Below, one piece after another: positions 29,712-40,366 of a stretch of 64,000 bases of DNA (its first letter is position 1; each line of letters starts with the position of its first letter). Source of the stretch: Giesbergeria anulus (lineage in GTDB: Bacteria; Pseudomonadota; Gammaproteobacteria; Burkholderiales; Burkholderiaceae_C); assembly GCF_900111115.1 (NCBI RefSeq), contig NZ_FOGD01000001.1:62001-126000 (forward strand), given 5' to 3'. The notes below the pieces were generated by a model. It did not search any database. It was not told the origin of the DNA and was given only the letters and a program-made list of their open reading frames with translations. Made by a program: the position numbers and the translations under genes.

Positions 29712-31340
29712 TCAAGTCGCTTTTTTGATGGTGGTTTTGCTCTGGGTGGCGGGTACAGGCAACGCCAGTACCGTGCGCAACTTGGGGCCGGCCAGATTTT
29801 TGACAAATTGACGGCGTGCTTTGGCGATACGGGCCGGGTTTTGCCGTTCAATAGCTGTGGAACCAACTAAGTCGAGGTCAAACAAACGCGAGGCCGTGGT
29901 GGTGAGCTGGTTCCGCCATTGTTCGGACATACCCAGAGTGCATACGGTGGTTTCGGTTTGGCGTACAGCGTGAATACGGTCACGCAGCAATTGGTAAAAT
30001 GCAGCTTCGGTGGCAGACCAGAAGCTGGCATCCACAAAACTTAAATCGCCGCGCGCATCGTGGCTAAACCAAGCCTCTTTCACGGCACCACGCAAATAAC
30101 TGGCAACCAGTTCTGCTGCATCCAACCATGCACCCACATCGTCGCGCAGTTGGGTTTGGGCTTGGGGTGTGCAGTCGCCAAGCTCGTACAGTGGCAAGGT
30201 AGATTCGTACCAACAGCGGGCTTTCATGTTGTCCATATCAAACCCGAACGCCCATAAGCGCAGGCGCAACCCGGTGCGTTGTTCGGTGGGGGTACCAAAA
30301 TAGGTGCCCACCACTGCGGCAGGGGCTATCTTGCGCTTGTCGTTTTGCATACCCAGTACCCAGCCCAGCCAATGGCGATAGCCAAGGCCGCCGGGTTGTG
30401 GATGCAGGGGCAACATACCTTCTTTGGTTTGGTAGTAGGGCGATAGTGGATGTGACCAAGCGCCTTTGTAGTTCAAACCCTGGGGGCGGGTGAGGTAGCG
30501 TTGTATCCGTACCGCTGATTCCCGTCCGCACAGGTCGCACAAACCTGCACTGACGTCCTCCAAATCCAGCCGAATGCGGCGCGGCATGGCCCAGAAAACA
30601 TGGGCTGCATGCACCTGCATGGCTGTAGTTTGGGCACCGTCGGCTTGAATGGCCTGCACGCTGGCCAACCAAGGAAATTTCAGGTACGCGGCGGTGTCAT
30701 CACTGCCACCGCCATGTGCCTCAAATGTGCGCTGCGGCAACACGTTGAGCCATAAGCTGTGCCATAAAGAGGTGGTTTCTGCTGGCCTTGCTTCAGCGAT
30801 GAGCAAAGTAGTCAGTGGCCCACCACCGCGCAGGCTGGTGCGGTGGCCTGCGCCGCCCGCAGGGGCGTTGAGTTGGAGCGTGAACAAGGCCAGCGCCGCA
30901 CAATGGGGGCATAAATGGCCCACTTGCCCGCGCTTGACGAACAGGTCAGCATTGTTCTTGACCGTGTTGTCCCCCGGCGTTTCGATCAGCAGGCCCGCAA
31001 TGCTTTGCGTCTCGCCTGTTCCGGTACGCAAGTCAAAGTCTTGCATAAAGCGCGCACCATCACCATCCCACTCAAACGCAGGCCTGTGTGGTGCAAACCA
31101 GTCATGCAGTGTGGCTTGGTCGGGCGGTGTTTTGAGCAGCCGCCCCCATGCTACGGAGGTTTCTGCGGGCGAGGTGGTTTGTAGCAGGCCAATCGCCAAC
31201 TGCGCCAAGGCCCCATTGAAGTCGGGGCGCATGGCATCAAATGCCACGAGGTCACTGCGTGATAAATCTGCCGGAGAGACCCACGTTCGATGCCCGTCTC
31301 TGGTACGCACGGGCAACCAATTTTCTATCAACAGGTTCAC
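29712..31340 (-). CDS. cse1: Cascade large subunit Cse1 (CasA)
   Basis: The 542-aa subunit recognises the PAM and recruits Cas3. The N-terminus MNLLIENWLPVRTRDG is typical. Two Cys pairs, CPHC near residue 145 and CDLC near residue 270, match the zinc-binding site of I-E large subunits. The start is GTG at 31340 with a strong AGGAGG ribosome-binding site five bases upstream. It is the first gene of the operon cse1-cse2-cas7e-cas5e-cas6e-cas1-cas2, and its promoter region carries the mini-CRISPR target. Confidence 0.95.
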   Translation of the reverse strand: MNLLIENWLPVRTRDGHRTWVSPADLSRSDLVAFDAMRPDFNGALAQLAIGLLQTTSPAETSVAWGRLLKTPPDQATLHDWFAPHRPAFEWDGDGARFMQDFDLRTGTGETQSIAGLLIETPGDNTVKNNADLFVKRGQVGHLCPHCAALALFTLQLNAPAGGAGHRTSLRGGGPLTTLLIAEARPAETTSLWHSLWLNVLPQRTFEAHGGGSDDTAAYLKFPWLASVQAIQADGAQTTAMQVHAAHVFWAMPRRIRLDLEDVSAGLCDLCGRESAVRIQRYLTRPQGLNYKGAWSHPLSPYYQTKEGMLPLHPQPGGLGYRHWLGWVLGMQNDKRKIAPAAVVGTYFGTPTEQRTGLRLRLWAFGFDMDNMKARCWYESTLPLYELGDCTPQAQTQLRDDVGAWLDAAELVASYLRGAVKEAWFSHDARGDLSFVDASFWSATEAAFYQLLRDRIHAVRQTETTVCTLGMSEQWRNQLTTTASRLFDLDLVGSTAIERQNPARIAKARRQFVKNLAGPKLRTVLALPVPATQSKTTIKKAT

Positions 31341-31372
31341 GAAACCTCCTCGAAAAGTTTGTTCCGATGATC

Positions 31373-31402
31373 ATTCTTACATGACTAAGTGAGAGGGCTG
31401 AA
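31373..31402 (-). promoter_or_regulatory. Probable promoter of the cse1 operon
   Basis: On the minus strand an extended -10 (TG-T-AAGAAT) occupies 31373-31381, which would start transcription near 31366 and give a 5' leader of roughly 25 nt to the cse1 GTG. The -35 is poor. The site matched by the mini-CRISPR spacer (31387-31400) lies between the -10 and -35 positions, where bound Cascade would exclude RNA polymerase. Confidence 0.5.
31387..31400 (+). promoter_or_regulatory. Predicted Cascade target: AAG PAM plus seed match to the mini-CRISPR spacer
   Basis: AAG at 31387-31389 is the canonical I-E PAM. The next eleven bases, TGAGAGGGCTG (31390-31400), equal the start of the spacer-like segment TGAGACGGCTG at every position except 6, the base that is flipped out and not read in type I-E R-loops. 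Beyond position 11 the match falls to background, so only binding, not Cas3 cleavage, would be expected. Confidence 0.8.
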
Positions 31403-31403
31403 A

Positions 31404-31432
31404 TGAAAATTTGTATCTGTTTGTGCGATACT
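31404..31432 (+). promoter_or_regulatory. Probable promoter of the mini-CRISPR RNA
   Basis: An extended -10 TGC-GATACT lies at 31424-31432 and a weak -35 TGAAAA at 31404-31409, spaced 17 nt. Transcription would start near 31439, at the front edge of the first degenerate repeat, leaving its hairpin in the RNA. It is divergent from and interleaved with the cse1 promoter region. Confidence 0.5.
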
Positions 31433-31435
31433 GAA

Positions 31436-31464
31436 GACTTCTCCTCTTCCGAGGAGATGAACCG
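31436..31464 (+). repeat. Degenerate CRISPR repeat 1 (handle and hairpin retained)
   Basis: It matches the array repeat at 21 of 29 positions. The last eight bases ATGAACCG (31457-31464), the crRNA handle, are identical. The hairpin is CTCCTC (31441-31446), loop TTCC, GAGGAG (31451-31456): the same 6-bp stem and 4-nt loop in the same place, but with different base pairs from the array repeat. Confidence 0.85.
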
Positions 31465-31497
31465 TGAGACGGCTGTTTTAACGCAGTGCTTTTGGAG

Positions 31498-31526
31498 ATG
31501 TTCCCCACGTGCGTGGGGCTCAGGTG
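31498..31526 (+). repeat. Degenerate CRISPR repeat 2 (hairpin retained, handle lost)
   Basis: The first 21 bases match the array repeat at 19 positions, including the complete stem CCCCAC/GTGGGG (31503-31508 and 31513-31518). The last eight bases, CTCAGGTG, no longer match the handle; they overlap the cas3 stop codon (31520-31522) and the 3' end of cas3. As the downstream repeat of a single unit, only its hairpin would be needed. Confidence 0.85.
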
Positions 31527-34333
31527 CCAGATGGTTGTCCGTCTGGCACCTCCTGACGCCGCAGGCCACGTTGGCTATCGTAAGTCCAGACCACTACAGG
31601 GTTTTGCCCTTGCGTCGCGTTTTCTGGCTGTGCCGTGCCTTCAAATTGATCGCCACGGCACTCCAATCCCAGCACGACCACCCACTGGCCGCTACCCGGC
31701 AGTTGCTCATTGAGCCGCTGGCGGGCTAACGCGCGTTCGGGGGTTTTCTCTTCTGTTGTTTGTGTAATCAAGCGCCGAGCCACACGCACGGTGCTGTAGG
31801 CCCAAGCGTGCTGCGGTGGCTTGTCGCTGCGCCAAGGTTGCAGGGTGTTATTGTCCCAACGGGCGAGTAAAACATCCACGCTCGCTTCGCCCAAACGGGA
31901 TGGGGCTACGGTGTCTGCTGCCCATTCCAGACCACGTTGCGCACGGGAATAACCACTTTCGCGCTTGACACTGACCATATGGGCTTGAGCAGCATCGGCA
32001 AACGCCTCGCCTTCAGCCGCTAGGGCATTGCGTTGCAAGGCTTCCGGTATCTCTGCCTCTGGGTTAAATACGCCTTCTATCAATCTTCTGGCATCGGTGG
32101 GCATGGTGAACTCGCCCGATTGCAGCGCGCGCGCGGTCAGCCAGAGTTGTGCGTGGTTTGGGTATACCTTGGCCGATTTGGGAAATGCCTGCACAAACCA
32201 TGATGCCGTGGGTGTTGGTGTCCATACCGGCCCGAACACCCAGAGGCAGGCTGGGCCACGTTGGTCTTTTGCATTATGGTCAGTCAGGCGGCGGCCTTGG
32301 GTATCGCGCACATGGCGGTGCAGGCGGCCCGCACGTTGAATCAGCCGATCTATCGGGGCCAAATCGGTCACTACCAGATCAAAGTCCACATCCAGCGATT
32401 GCTCTGCCACTTGGGTAGCGATCAGCAGCCGCCCAGCTCTTTCATTGGGGCCACTGTGGGGGCCAAAGGTGTGTAATACGGTATCTTCGATGTCCAGCCG
32501 ATCTCCCAAGGCAAAACGGGCATGAAATAGCGTGATTTGATCCAAAGGGATGTGTGATGCCATGTCCGCGTAGGCGGCCAAGGCGTCACTGATGGTGTTG
32601 CACATCCAAGCGACACATTGGCCGGCAGCCAGTGTTGCGGCAATATGCTGTACCACAGCGTCACGGTCTGATGCGTAATGCACGGCCACTGTGCGGCACA
32701 TTTCTGATCGGGTAGCCATATGTTTCTTAGTAGGGATCAAGGCTTTGGTGGGAGCCCAAGAGGTAACCAACGGGTAGTCATCTCTGGCATCCACAGCAGC
32801 AGGCCCGCGCACCCCTAGCCCTTTGCCATAAGCTTCCAGTAGTGAGGCTTTCATGTGCTGGGGCAGTGTGGCCGATAACAAAATTGCGCTGCCTCCAGCA
32901 CGTGCATGAAACTCCAGCAAGTTCTTTAACGTGCTCTGCATGTAGGTGTCACAGGCGTGTACTTCGTCTACCACCAACACCTTGCGCCATAACCCAAGAA
33001 GGCGCAAAGATTGGTGTTTACTCTGCAAGGCACCCAGCAAGGCTTGGTCTATCGTGCCCACCCCCGCAGGAGCCAACAGTGCGCGTTTGTTGTGGTCAGC
33101 CAACCAGCGTGAGCAGCGCTGGGTAGCACTTTCGTCCGTTTGCTGCGCATCATGTTCATCGTGGCCGGGCTGAATCACAGAGGTGGCAAACGATGCCACC
33201 AAGTTTTTGCGACCATGGGCCAGCACCAAGCTAGGCAGGTCAAGAAGATTGGGGAACAACTGAGCATAGATTGGGGCAATACGCTCATACATCGCATTGG
33301 CGGTGGCCATTGTGGGCAAGCCGATGAAAAAGCCATTGCCACAGCCTTGGGCCATGAGCCGCTGTGTCAACATCACGGCTGCTTCGGTTTTTCCTGCTCC
33401 GGTCACGTCTTCTAGCAAATGAATTTGTGGGCCGTCTGCCAGTTCAACAGAGGCAGCCCAAACTTGTAAGGGAGATGGTTTTTGAATGCTGGAAAAGAGT
33501 TGCTGAAAAGAGCGTTCAGCCTGCCGCCCCGGAGATACCACTTCAGATTGGGTTAGGGCTTGTGCGGCCAAACCGAGCGCCTTGTGCCAATAGTCTGGCA
33601 ACGTGAGTTGTGGCGTGTCACAGTAGGTAAAGATATCGGCATTGGAGCCGATCCAATCTGCTAATACGGCCAAGCCTGCCACCCACCACGACAGCTCACT
33701 GCTGATTTTCTCGAAAGTATCGGCATCTAAGCTATGGGCCACACGGGCTGCTTCTGGGGGCAGCAGCAAGGCGCGCATAGCCTCGACAAACCCCAGCGCG
33801 GCATCGACATCTATCGCACGAAAATGCCGGTGCAGATGCGGGACGGTTTCATTGGGCGGCTGGCCGTGGTGCCCCATAACGGCACGTGCCCAAAAGTTTA
33901 AGCTTTCATGGTCTTGCGGATCATCACCAAACCAAGCTTCGTCATCTGTTTTGGGTTGAACGTGGACTTGCCAAAATGCCATCCCCAAGCTGTCATGGCG
34001 TTCGCCAGCAATCCGTTGGGAGCAGCTTTCATTGGGTTGTAAGCGCTGAGCCAAATCAGCCCGCTGCCCCTGAAAGCTGAGTGAAAACTTGCCCAGATCG
34101 TGTAAAGACAACCAAAACACCACCCATGCGCGGGTCGCTTCAAGGTCTGTGTGTCCAAGCTCCTGTGCCAGCCAAGCAAGCAGCTCTGGTGAGCGCTGCA
34201 AATACACCTCGCCCACTGCGGCCACATCGAGTGCATGGTAGGCCAGCAGGTGCATCTCTGCCGCAGAATTTGAAGGCCGGGCCTTGCCCCAATAAGCAAA
34301 ATAGCGCGGGGATGGTGTTGTGGTGGGTGTCAT
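31520..34333 (-). CDS. cas3: CRISPR nuclease-helicase Cas3 (type I-E)
   Basis: The 937-aa protein degrades DNA flagged by Cascade. The N-terminal HD nuclease has the motif WLSLHDLGKFSLSFQ near residue 75 and MGHHGQPP further on. The SF2 helicase follows with Walker A DVTGAGKTEAAVML (about 335), Walker B VVDEVHACD (about 465), LLSATLPQ and the QRAGRLHRH motif VI. The ATG at 34333 gives MTPTTTPSPRYFAYWGKARPS, the usual start; an upstream in-frame start at 34408 would lie in the promoter region shared with rsmB. It is transcribed apart from cse1, with 179 nt between them. Confidence 0.95.
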   Translation of the reverse strand: MTPTTTPSPRYFAYWGKARPSNSAAEMHLLAYHALDVAAVGEVYLQRSPELLAWLAQELGHTDLEATRAWVVFWLSLHDLGKFSLSFQGQRADLAQRLQPNESCSQRIAGERHDSLGMAFWQVHVQPKTDDEAWFGDDPQDHESLNFWARAVMGHHGQPPNETVPHLHRHFRAIDVDAALGFVEAMRALLLPPEAARVAHSLDADTFEKISSELSWWVAGLAVLADWIGSNADIFTYCDTPQLTLPDYWHKALGLAAQALTQSEVVSPGRQAERSFQQLFSSIQKPSPLQVWAASVELADGPQIHLLEDVTGAGKTEAAVMLTQRLMAQGCGNGFFIGLPTMATANAMYERIAPIYAQLFPNLLDLPSLVLAHGRKNLVASFATSVIQPGHDEHDAQQTDESATQRCSRWLADHNKRALLAPAGVGTIDQALLGALQSKHQSLRLLGLWRKVLVVDEVHACDTYMQSTLKNLLEFHARAGGSAILLSATLPQHMKASLLEAYGKGLGVRGPAAVDARDDYPLVTSWAPTKALIPTKKHMATRSEMCRTVAVHYASDRDAVVQHIAATLAAGQCVAWMCNTISDALAAYADMASHIPLDQITLFHARFALGDRLDIEDTVLHTFGPHSGPNERAGRLLIATQVAEQSLDVDFDLVVTDLAPIDRLIQRAGRLHRHVRDTQGRRLTDHNAKDQRGPACLWVFGPVWTPTPTASWFVQAFPKSAKVYPNHAQLWLTARALQSGEFTMPTDARRLIEGVFNPEAEIPEALQRNALAAEGEAFADAAQAHMVSVKRESGYSRAQRGLEWAADTVAPSRLGEASVDVLLARWDNNTLQPWRSDKPPQHAWAYSTVRVARRLITQTTEEKTPERALARQRLNEQLPGSGQWVVVLGLECRGDQFEGTAQPENATQGQNPVVVWTYDSQRGLRRQEVPDGQPSGT
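31522..31551. repeat. Ten-bp inverted repeat in the 3' end of cas3
   Basis: AGGTGCCAGA (31522-31531) is the reverse complement of TCTGGCACCT (31542-31551) with a 10-nt loop. It lies within the last codons of cas3 and immediately downstream of mini-CRISPR repeat 2 on the plus strand. There is no T run, so it is not a classical terminator in either direction, but it could protect or define an RNA 3' end. Confidence 0.6.
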
Positions 34334-34416
34334 GGTCAAAAGATGTTGACGGTTTTGAGGGGCTCTGCACAAATTAAAACCGAGTATGTATATGCACTTC
34401 AGGGACAATCGCCCCC
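34334..34416. promoter_or_regulatory. Divergent promoter region of cas3 and rsmB
   Basis: These 83 nt must hold the promoters of cas3 (minus) and rsmB (plus). A possible rsmB -10 GACAAT lies at 34404-34409, only eight bases before the ATG, which would leave almost no leader. No clear -35 is visible for either gene, and no strong match to the mini-CRISPR guide is present. Confidence 0.4.
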
Positions 34417-35739
34417 ATGCATCCGAAAGCCCTGATCGAAGCCTGTACCGAACTGGTACGGCTCACCCTTACCTTTGAACACCCTGCCGATGCCGTGGTA
34501 TCGCGGTTTTTCCGCGACAACCGTGGCTTGGGCCAGCGCGAACGTGCAGCGTTGGCAGAAACCGTCTACACGGTGCTGCGCAAAAAGCTGCTGTTTGACC
34601 ACATGGCCCCGTCGGGTTCTGGCCCCAGAGAACGCCGTTTGGCCATTTTGGGCTTTGCCCATTGGCAGGATGAGGAGGCCCGCCGCTCCAACCCCCAAGC
34701 CGCGCATGGCCCGCGCGATTTTCTGCACGCCGCTTTGAGCGACCGCGAACAACAATGGCTAAACCAATGCGACGCCGTGCGCGATGACGATTTGTTAGAG
34801 CGCCACCGCCACAATCTGCCCGAATGGCTGGTGCAGCCGCTCAAAGTGCAGTTGGGCGATGGTTTTTGGCCCTTGGTGCAGGCCCTGTCGTGCAGTGCGC
34901 CGCTGGATTTGCGCATCAATGCCTTCAAAGACAAGCGCCCTGACGTACAGCGTGAGCTGGCGCAGGCTGGCATCGCGTCCGTCGTTACGCCGTATTCTCC
35001 TTGGGGCTTGCGTGTGGTGGGTAAGCCTGCGCTCACCAAGCTGCCCGCTTTTGTTCGTGGCGCTATCGAAGTGCAAGATGAAGGCTCGCAACTGCTGGCG
35101 CTGCTCTTGGATGCCAAGCGTGGCGAGATGGTTGTCGATTTTTGCGCGGGCGCTGGCGGCAAAACGCTGGCTATTGGTGCCACGATGCGCAGCACTGGCC
35201 GTTTGTATGCCTTTGATGTGTCAGCACACCGGTTGGATGCCCTCAAGCCCCGGCTGGCGCGCAGCGGGCTGTCTAACGTCCATCCGGCGGCCATTGCCCA
35301 TGAGCGCGATGAGCGCGTCAAGCGTCTGGCGGGCAAGATTGATCGCGTGCTGGTGGATGCCCCCTGCTCTGGCCTCGGTACCCTGCGCCGCAACCCCGAC
35401 TTGAAATGGCGTCAAACCCCCAAAGCCGTACAAGAGTTGGAGGTCAAACAGGCCGCCATCTTGGCCAGCGCGGCGCGTCTGGTCAAACCCGGTGGGCGCT
35501 TGGTGTATGCCACCTGTAGCGTGCTGCCCGAAGAAAATGAGCGCATTGCCGAAGCCTTTGCTGCCGCCCACCCCGATTTTGTGGCGCTCGATGCTGGCGA
35601 GGTGTTGGCGCAACTCAAAGTAGATCATGCTGCCAGCCTGTGCAGTGGTGGTGACACCGGCACACAGTATGTGCGTCTGTGGCCGCACTTGCACCAGACT
35701 GATGGCTTCTTTGCCGCCGTTTGGACACGCAAGCCCTAA
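34417..35739 (+). CDS. rsmB: RsmB/NOP-family 16S rRNA cytosine-C5 methyltransferase
   Basis: The 440-aa SAM-dependent methyltransferase probably makes m5C967 in 16S rRNA. An N-terminal NusB-like helical domain precedes the Rossmann core. SAM-binding motif I is VDFCAGAGGKTLAIGATM, motif IV DAPCSGLGTLRRNPDLKW, and motif VI YATCSVLPEENERIAEAF, with the two conserved Cys. E. coli RsmB is similar in length (429 aa). The C-terminus ends FFAAVWTRKP as usual for the family. It is followed by a bidirectional terminator shared with rpmG. Confidence 0.9.
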   Translation: MHPKALIEACTELVRLTLTFEHPADAVVSRFFRDNRGLGQRERAALAETVYTVLRKKLLFDHMAPSGSGPRERRLAILGFAHWQDEEARRSNPQAAHGPRDFLHAALSDREQQWLNQCDAVRDDDLLERHRHNLPEWLVQPLKVQLGDGFWPLVQALSCSAPLDLRINAFKDKRPDVQRELAQAGIASVVTPYSPWGLRVVGKPALTKLPAFVRGAIEVQDEGSQLLALLLDAKRGEMVVDFCAGAGGKTLAIGATMRSTGRLYAFDVSAHRLDALKPRLARSGLSNVHPAAIAHERDERVKRLAGKIDRVLVDAPCSGLGTLRRNPDLKWRQTPKAVQELEVKQAAILASAARLVKPGGRLVYATCSVLPEENERIAEAFAAAHPDFVALDAGEVLAQLKVDHAASLCSGGDTGTQYVRLWPHLHQTDGFFAAVWTRKP

Positions 35740-35777
35740 CTGGCCCTTGCCTGCCCCTGACCTGATGGGGGTAGGCG

Positions 35778-35817
35778 ATAAAAAAACCGCCTAGCGCAAG
35801 CGCAAAGGCGGTTTTTT
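35778..35817. terminator. Bidirectional terminator between rsmB and rpmG
   Basis: AAAAAACCGCC and GGCGGTTTTTT form a stem around a loop of about 15 nt. A runs on one side and T runs on the other, so it can stop rsmB (plus) and rpmG (minus) transcripts. Confidence 0.85.
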
Positions 35818-35841
35818 GTTGTCCAAAGACAGAAGGCTGAA

Positions 35842-36012
35842 TTACTTCAGCTTCATTTCCTTGTATTCGACGTGCTTGCGAGCTTTAGGATCAAATTTCA
35901 TGATCAGCATTTTCTCGGGCGTAGTCTTTTTGTTCTTGGTGGTGGTGTAGAAGTGGCCAGTACCCGCAGTGGATTCCAGCTTGATCTTGTCGCGTCCGCC
36001 TTTGCTTGCCAT
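35842..36012 (-). CDS. rpmG: 50S ribosomal protein L33
   Basis: This 56-aa ribosomal protein starts [20 protein letters not shown] and continues [15 protein letters not shown], ending VEYKEMKLK. It is the Cys-free form of L33, which does not bind zinc. It lies eleven bases after rpmB on the same strand, the conserved rpmB-rpmG pair, with GGAG-type ribosome-binding sequence before the ATG. Confidence 0.97.
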   Translation of the reverse strand: MASKGGRDKIKLESTAGTGHFYTTTKNKKTTPEKMLIMKFDPKARKHVEYKEMKLK

Positions 36013-36023
36013 GGTGCTTCTCC

Positions 36024-36257
36024 TTAAGCCTGACCACGTGCGCGCAGGTCTGCGAGCACCGATTCAATACCGTTCTTGTCGATCAAACGCAGGGCTGCGC
36101 TGGAAACGCGCAGGCGCACCCAACGGTTTTCCGATTCGACCCAGAAACGGCGGTATTGCAGGTTCGGCAGGAACCGGCGCTTGGTTTTGTTGTTGGCATG
36201 GGAAACATTGTTCCCGACCATGGGCTTCTTGCCCGTGACGTCACATACGCGTGCCAT
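36024..36257 (-). CDS. rpmB: 50S ribosomal protein L28
   Basis: This 77-aa ribosomal protein begins [20 protein letters not shown] and contains the basic [12 protein letters not shown] and [19 protein letters not shown] segments. The ATG at 36257 is preceded by GGAG and gives the family start; longer in-frame extension upstream belongs to the leader. It is co-transcribed with rpmG. Confidence 0.97.
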   Translation of the reverse strand: MARVCDVTGKKPMVGNNVSHANNKTKRRFLPNLQYRRFWVESENRWVRLRVSSAALRLIDKNGIESVLADLRARGQA

Positions 36258-36377
36258 TAGGACACTCCGATCATTTGGAACGGTTGGCCACTGCGGGGCG
36301 GCATCCTTGCGGTGCCAGCCTGGTGGCTCAACCTCACCTCGCCAGAAGGGTGGCGGTAACCCGATTGCCATAGCTAT

Positions 36378-36436
36378 CAAAACTCTGGCCTTGTCTGCAA
36401 GAGACAGGGCCAGTTTTGGCAAAGCCTAGGATTATA
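36378..36436 (-). promoter_or_regulatory. rpmB promoter and leader hairpin
   Basis: On the minus strand a perfect -10 TATAAT lies at 36436-36431, just beyond the trxB stop. Transcription would start near 36424, and the first transcribed bases can fold into a long hairpin (36378-36417) with arms CTGGCC/GGCCAG, TGTCT/AGACA and CAAAA/TTTTG around a 5-nt loop. No free T run follows, so it is a structured leader rather than a good terminator. The leader to the rpmB ATG is about 165 nt. Confidence 0.55.
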
Positions 36437-36447
36437 ACCCGTGCGCT

Positions 36448-39708
<3,261 letters not shown>

Positions 39709-39709
<1 letters not shown>

Positions 39710-40350
39710 TGAAAAGAACACTCACCTCGCTGCTGCTGTGGGCGGCTGCGCCTTGGGCGCTGGCCGATGGCCTGCAAAGCCTAGACCTGTTTTTGCAAAA
39801 AACCCGTACTGGGCAGGCTGATTTCACGCAGGTGGTCACGGCTCCGGGCAAAGACGGGCAGGCACCGCGCAGCAAAACCTCCAGCGGCACGTTTGAGTTC
39901 CAGAGGCCGGGCCGTTTTCGGTTTGTTTACCTCAAACCCTTTGCCCAAACCATTGTGGCCGATGGCCAGCGTTTGTGGCTCTACGATGCCGACCTGAACC
40001 AAGTCACGCAGCGTGCGCAGGCGCAAGCGCTGGGCAGCACGCCAGCGGCTTTGTTGGCCGCTGCACCCGATTTGCAAGCCCTGCGCGCCGAGTTCACCCT
40101 GCAAGCCAGTGTGGCCCCCCAAGATGGTGAAGGGCTGGACTGGGTATTAGCCCGCCCCAAGAGCAAAGACGGTCAGTTGCAAACGGTGCGTATTGGTTTT
40201 GCGGGCACACAATTGGCGGCGTTAGAGATTTTGGACAGCTTTGGTCAGCGCTCCATGATTCGCTTTAGCCAAGTGCAAACCAATCCCACGCTCCCAGCCG
40301 CCACTTTTGAGTTCAAGCCTCCGGCAGGCGCTGATGTGCTGCGCCAGTAG
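39709..40350 (+). CDS. lolA: Outer-membrane lipoprotein carrier protein LolA
   Basis: The 213-aa periplasmic chaperone carries lipoproteins from LolCDE to LolB. It has a signal peptide (MKRTLTSLLLWAAAPWALA) and the family segments SGTFEFQRPGRFRFVYLKPF and WLYDADLNQVTQRAQ. The C-terminus contains SFGQRSMIRFSQVQTNPTLP, typical of LolA. The ATG overlaps the ftsK stop (TGATG). Confidence 0.95.
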
Positions 40351-40366
40351 TCCATCTCTGCTGGCG

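Larger units (their letters stand above)
31436..31526 (+). ncRNA. Mini-CRISPR encoding a crRNA-like RNA (CreR/CreA-type cas regulator)
   Basis: Two degenerate repeats of 29 nt flank a 33-nt spacer-like segment (31465-31497), exactly the repeat and spacer lengths of the main array. Processing at both hairpins would give a 62-nt RNA (31457-31518) with handle, guide and 3' hairpin, the size of a normal I-E crRNA. It is encoded on the strand opposite to the cas genes, in the gap between cas3 and cse1. Its guide matches the cse1 promoter region behind an AAG PAM. Known CreR RNAs of type I-B, I-E and V-A systems work this way; that this locus does so is inference. Confidence 0.85.

Noticed and set aside
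31341-31435. A CreT-like toxin RNA next to the mini-CRISPR, which would make it a CreTA addiction module
   Set aside because: The gap is filled by the cse1 ribosome-binding site and promoter plus the predicted target site. I see no separate small ORF with a start signal.
34356-34366. Second possible target of the mini-CRISPR guide near the cas3 promoter (TGAGGGGCTC)
   Set aside because: It differs at seed position 5 and at position 11, and the preceding bases are TTT rather than an AAG-type PAM, so Cascade binding is not supported.
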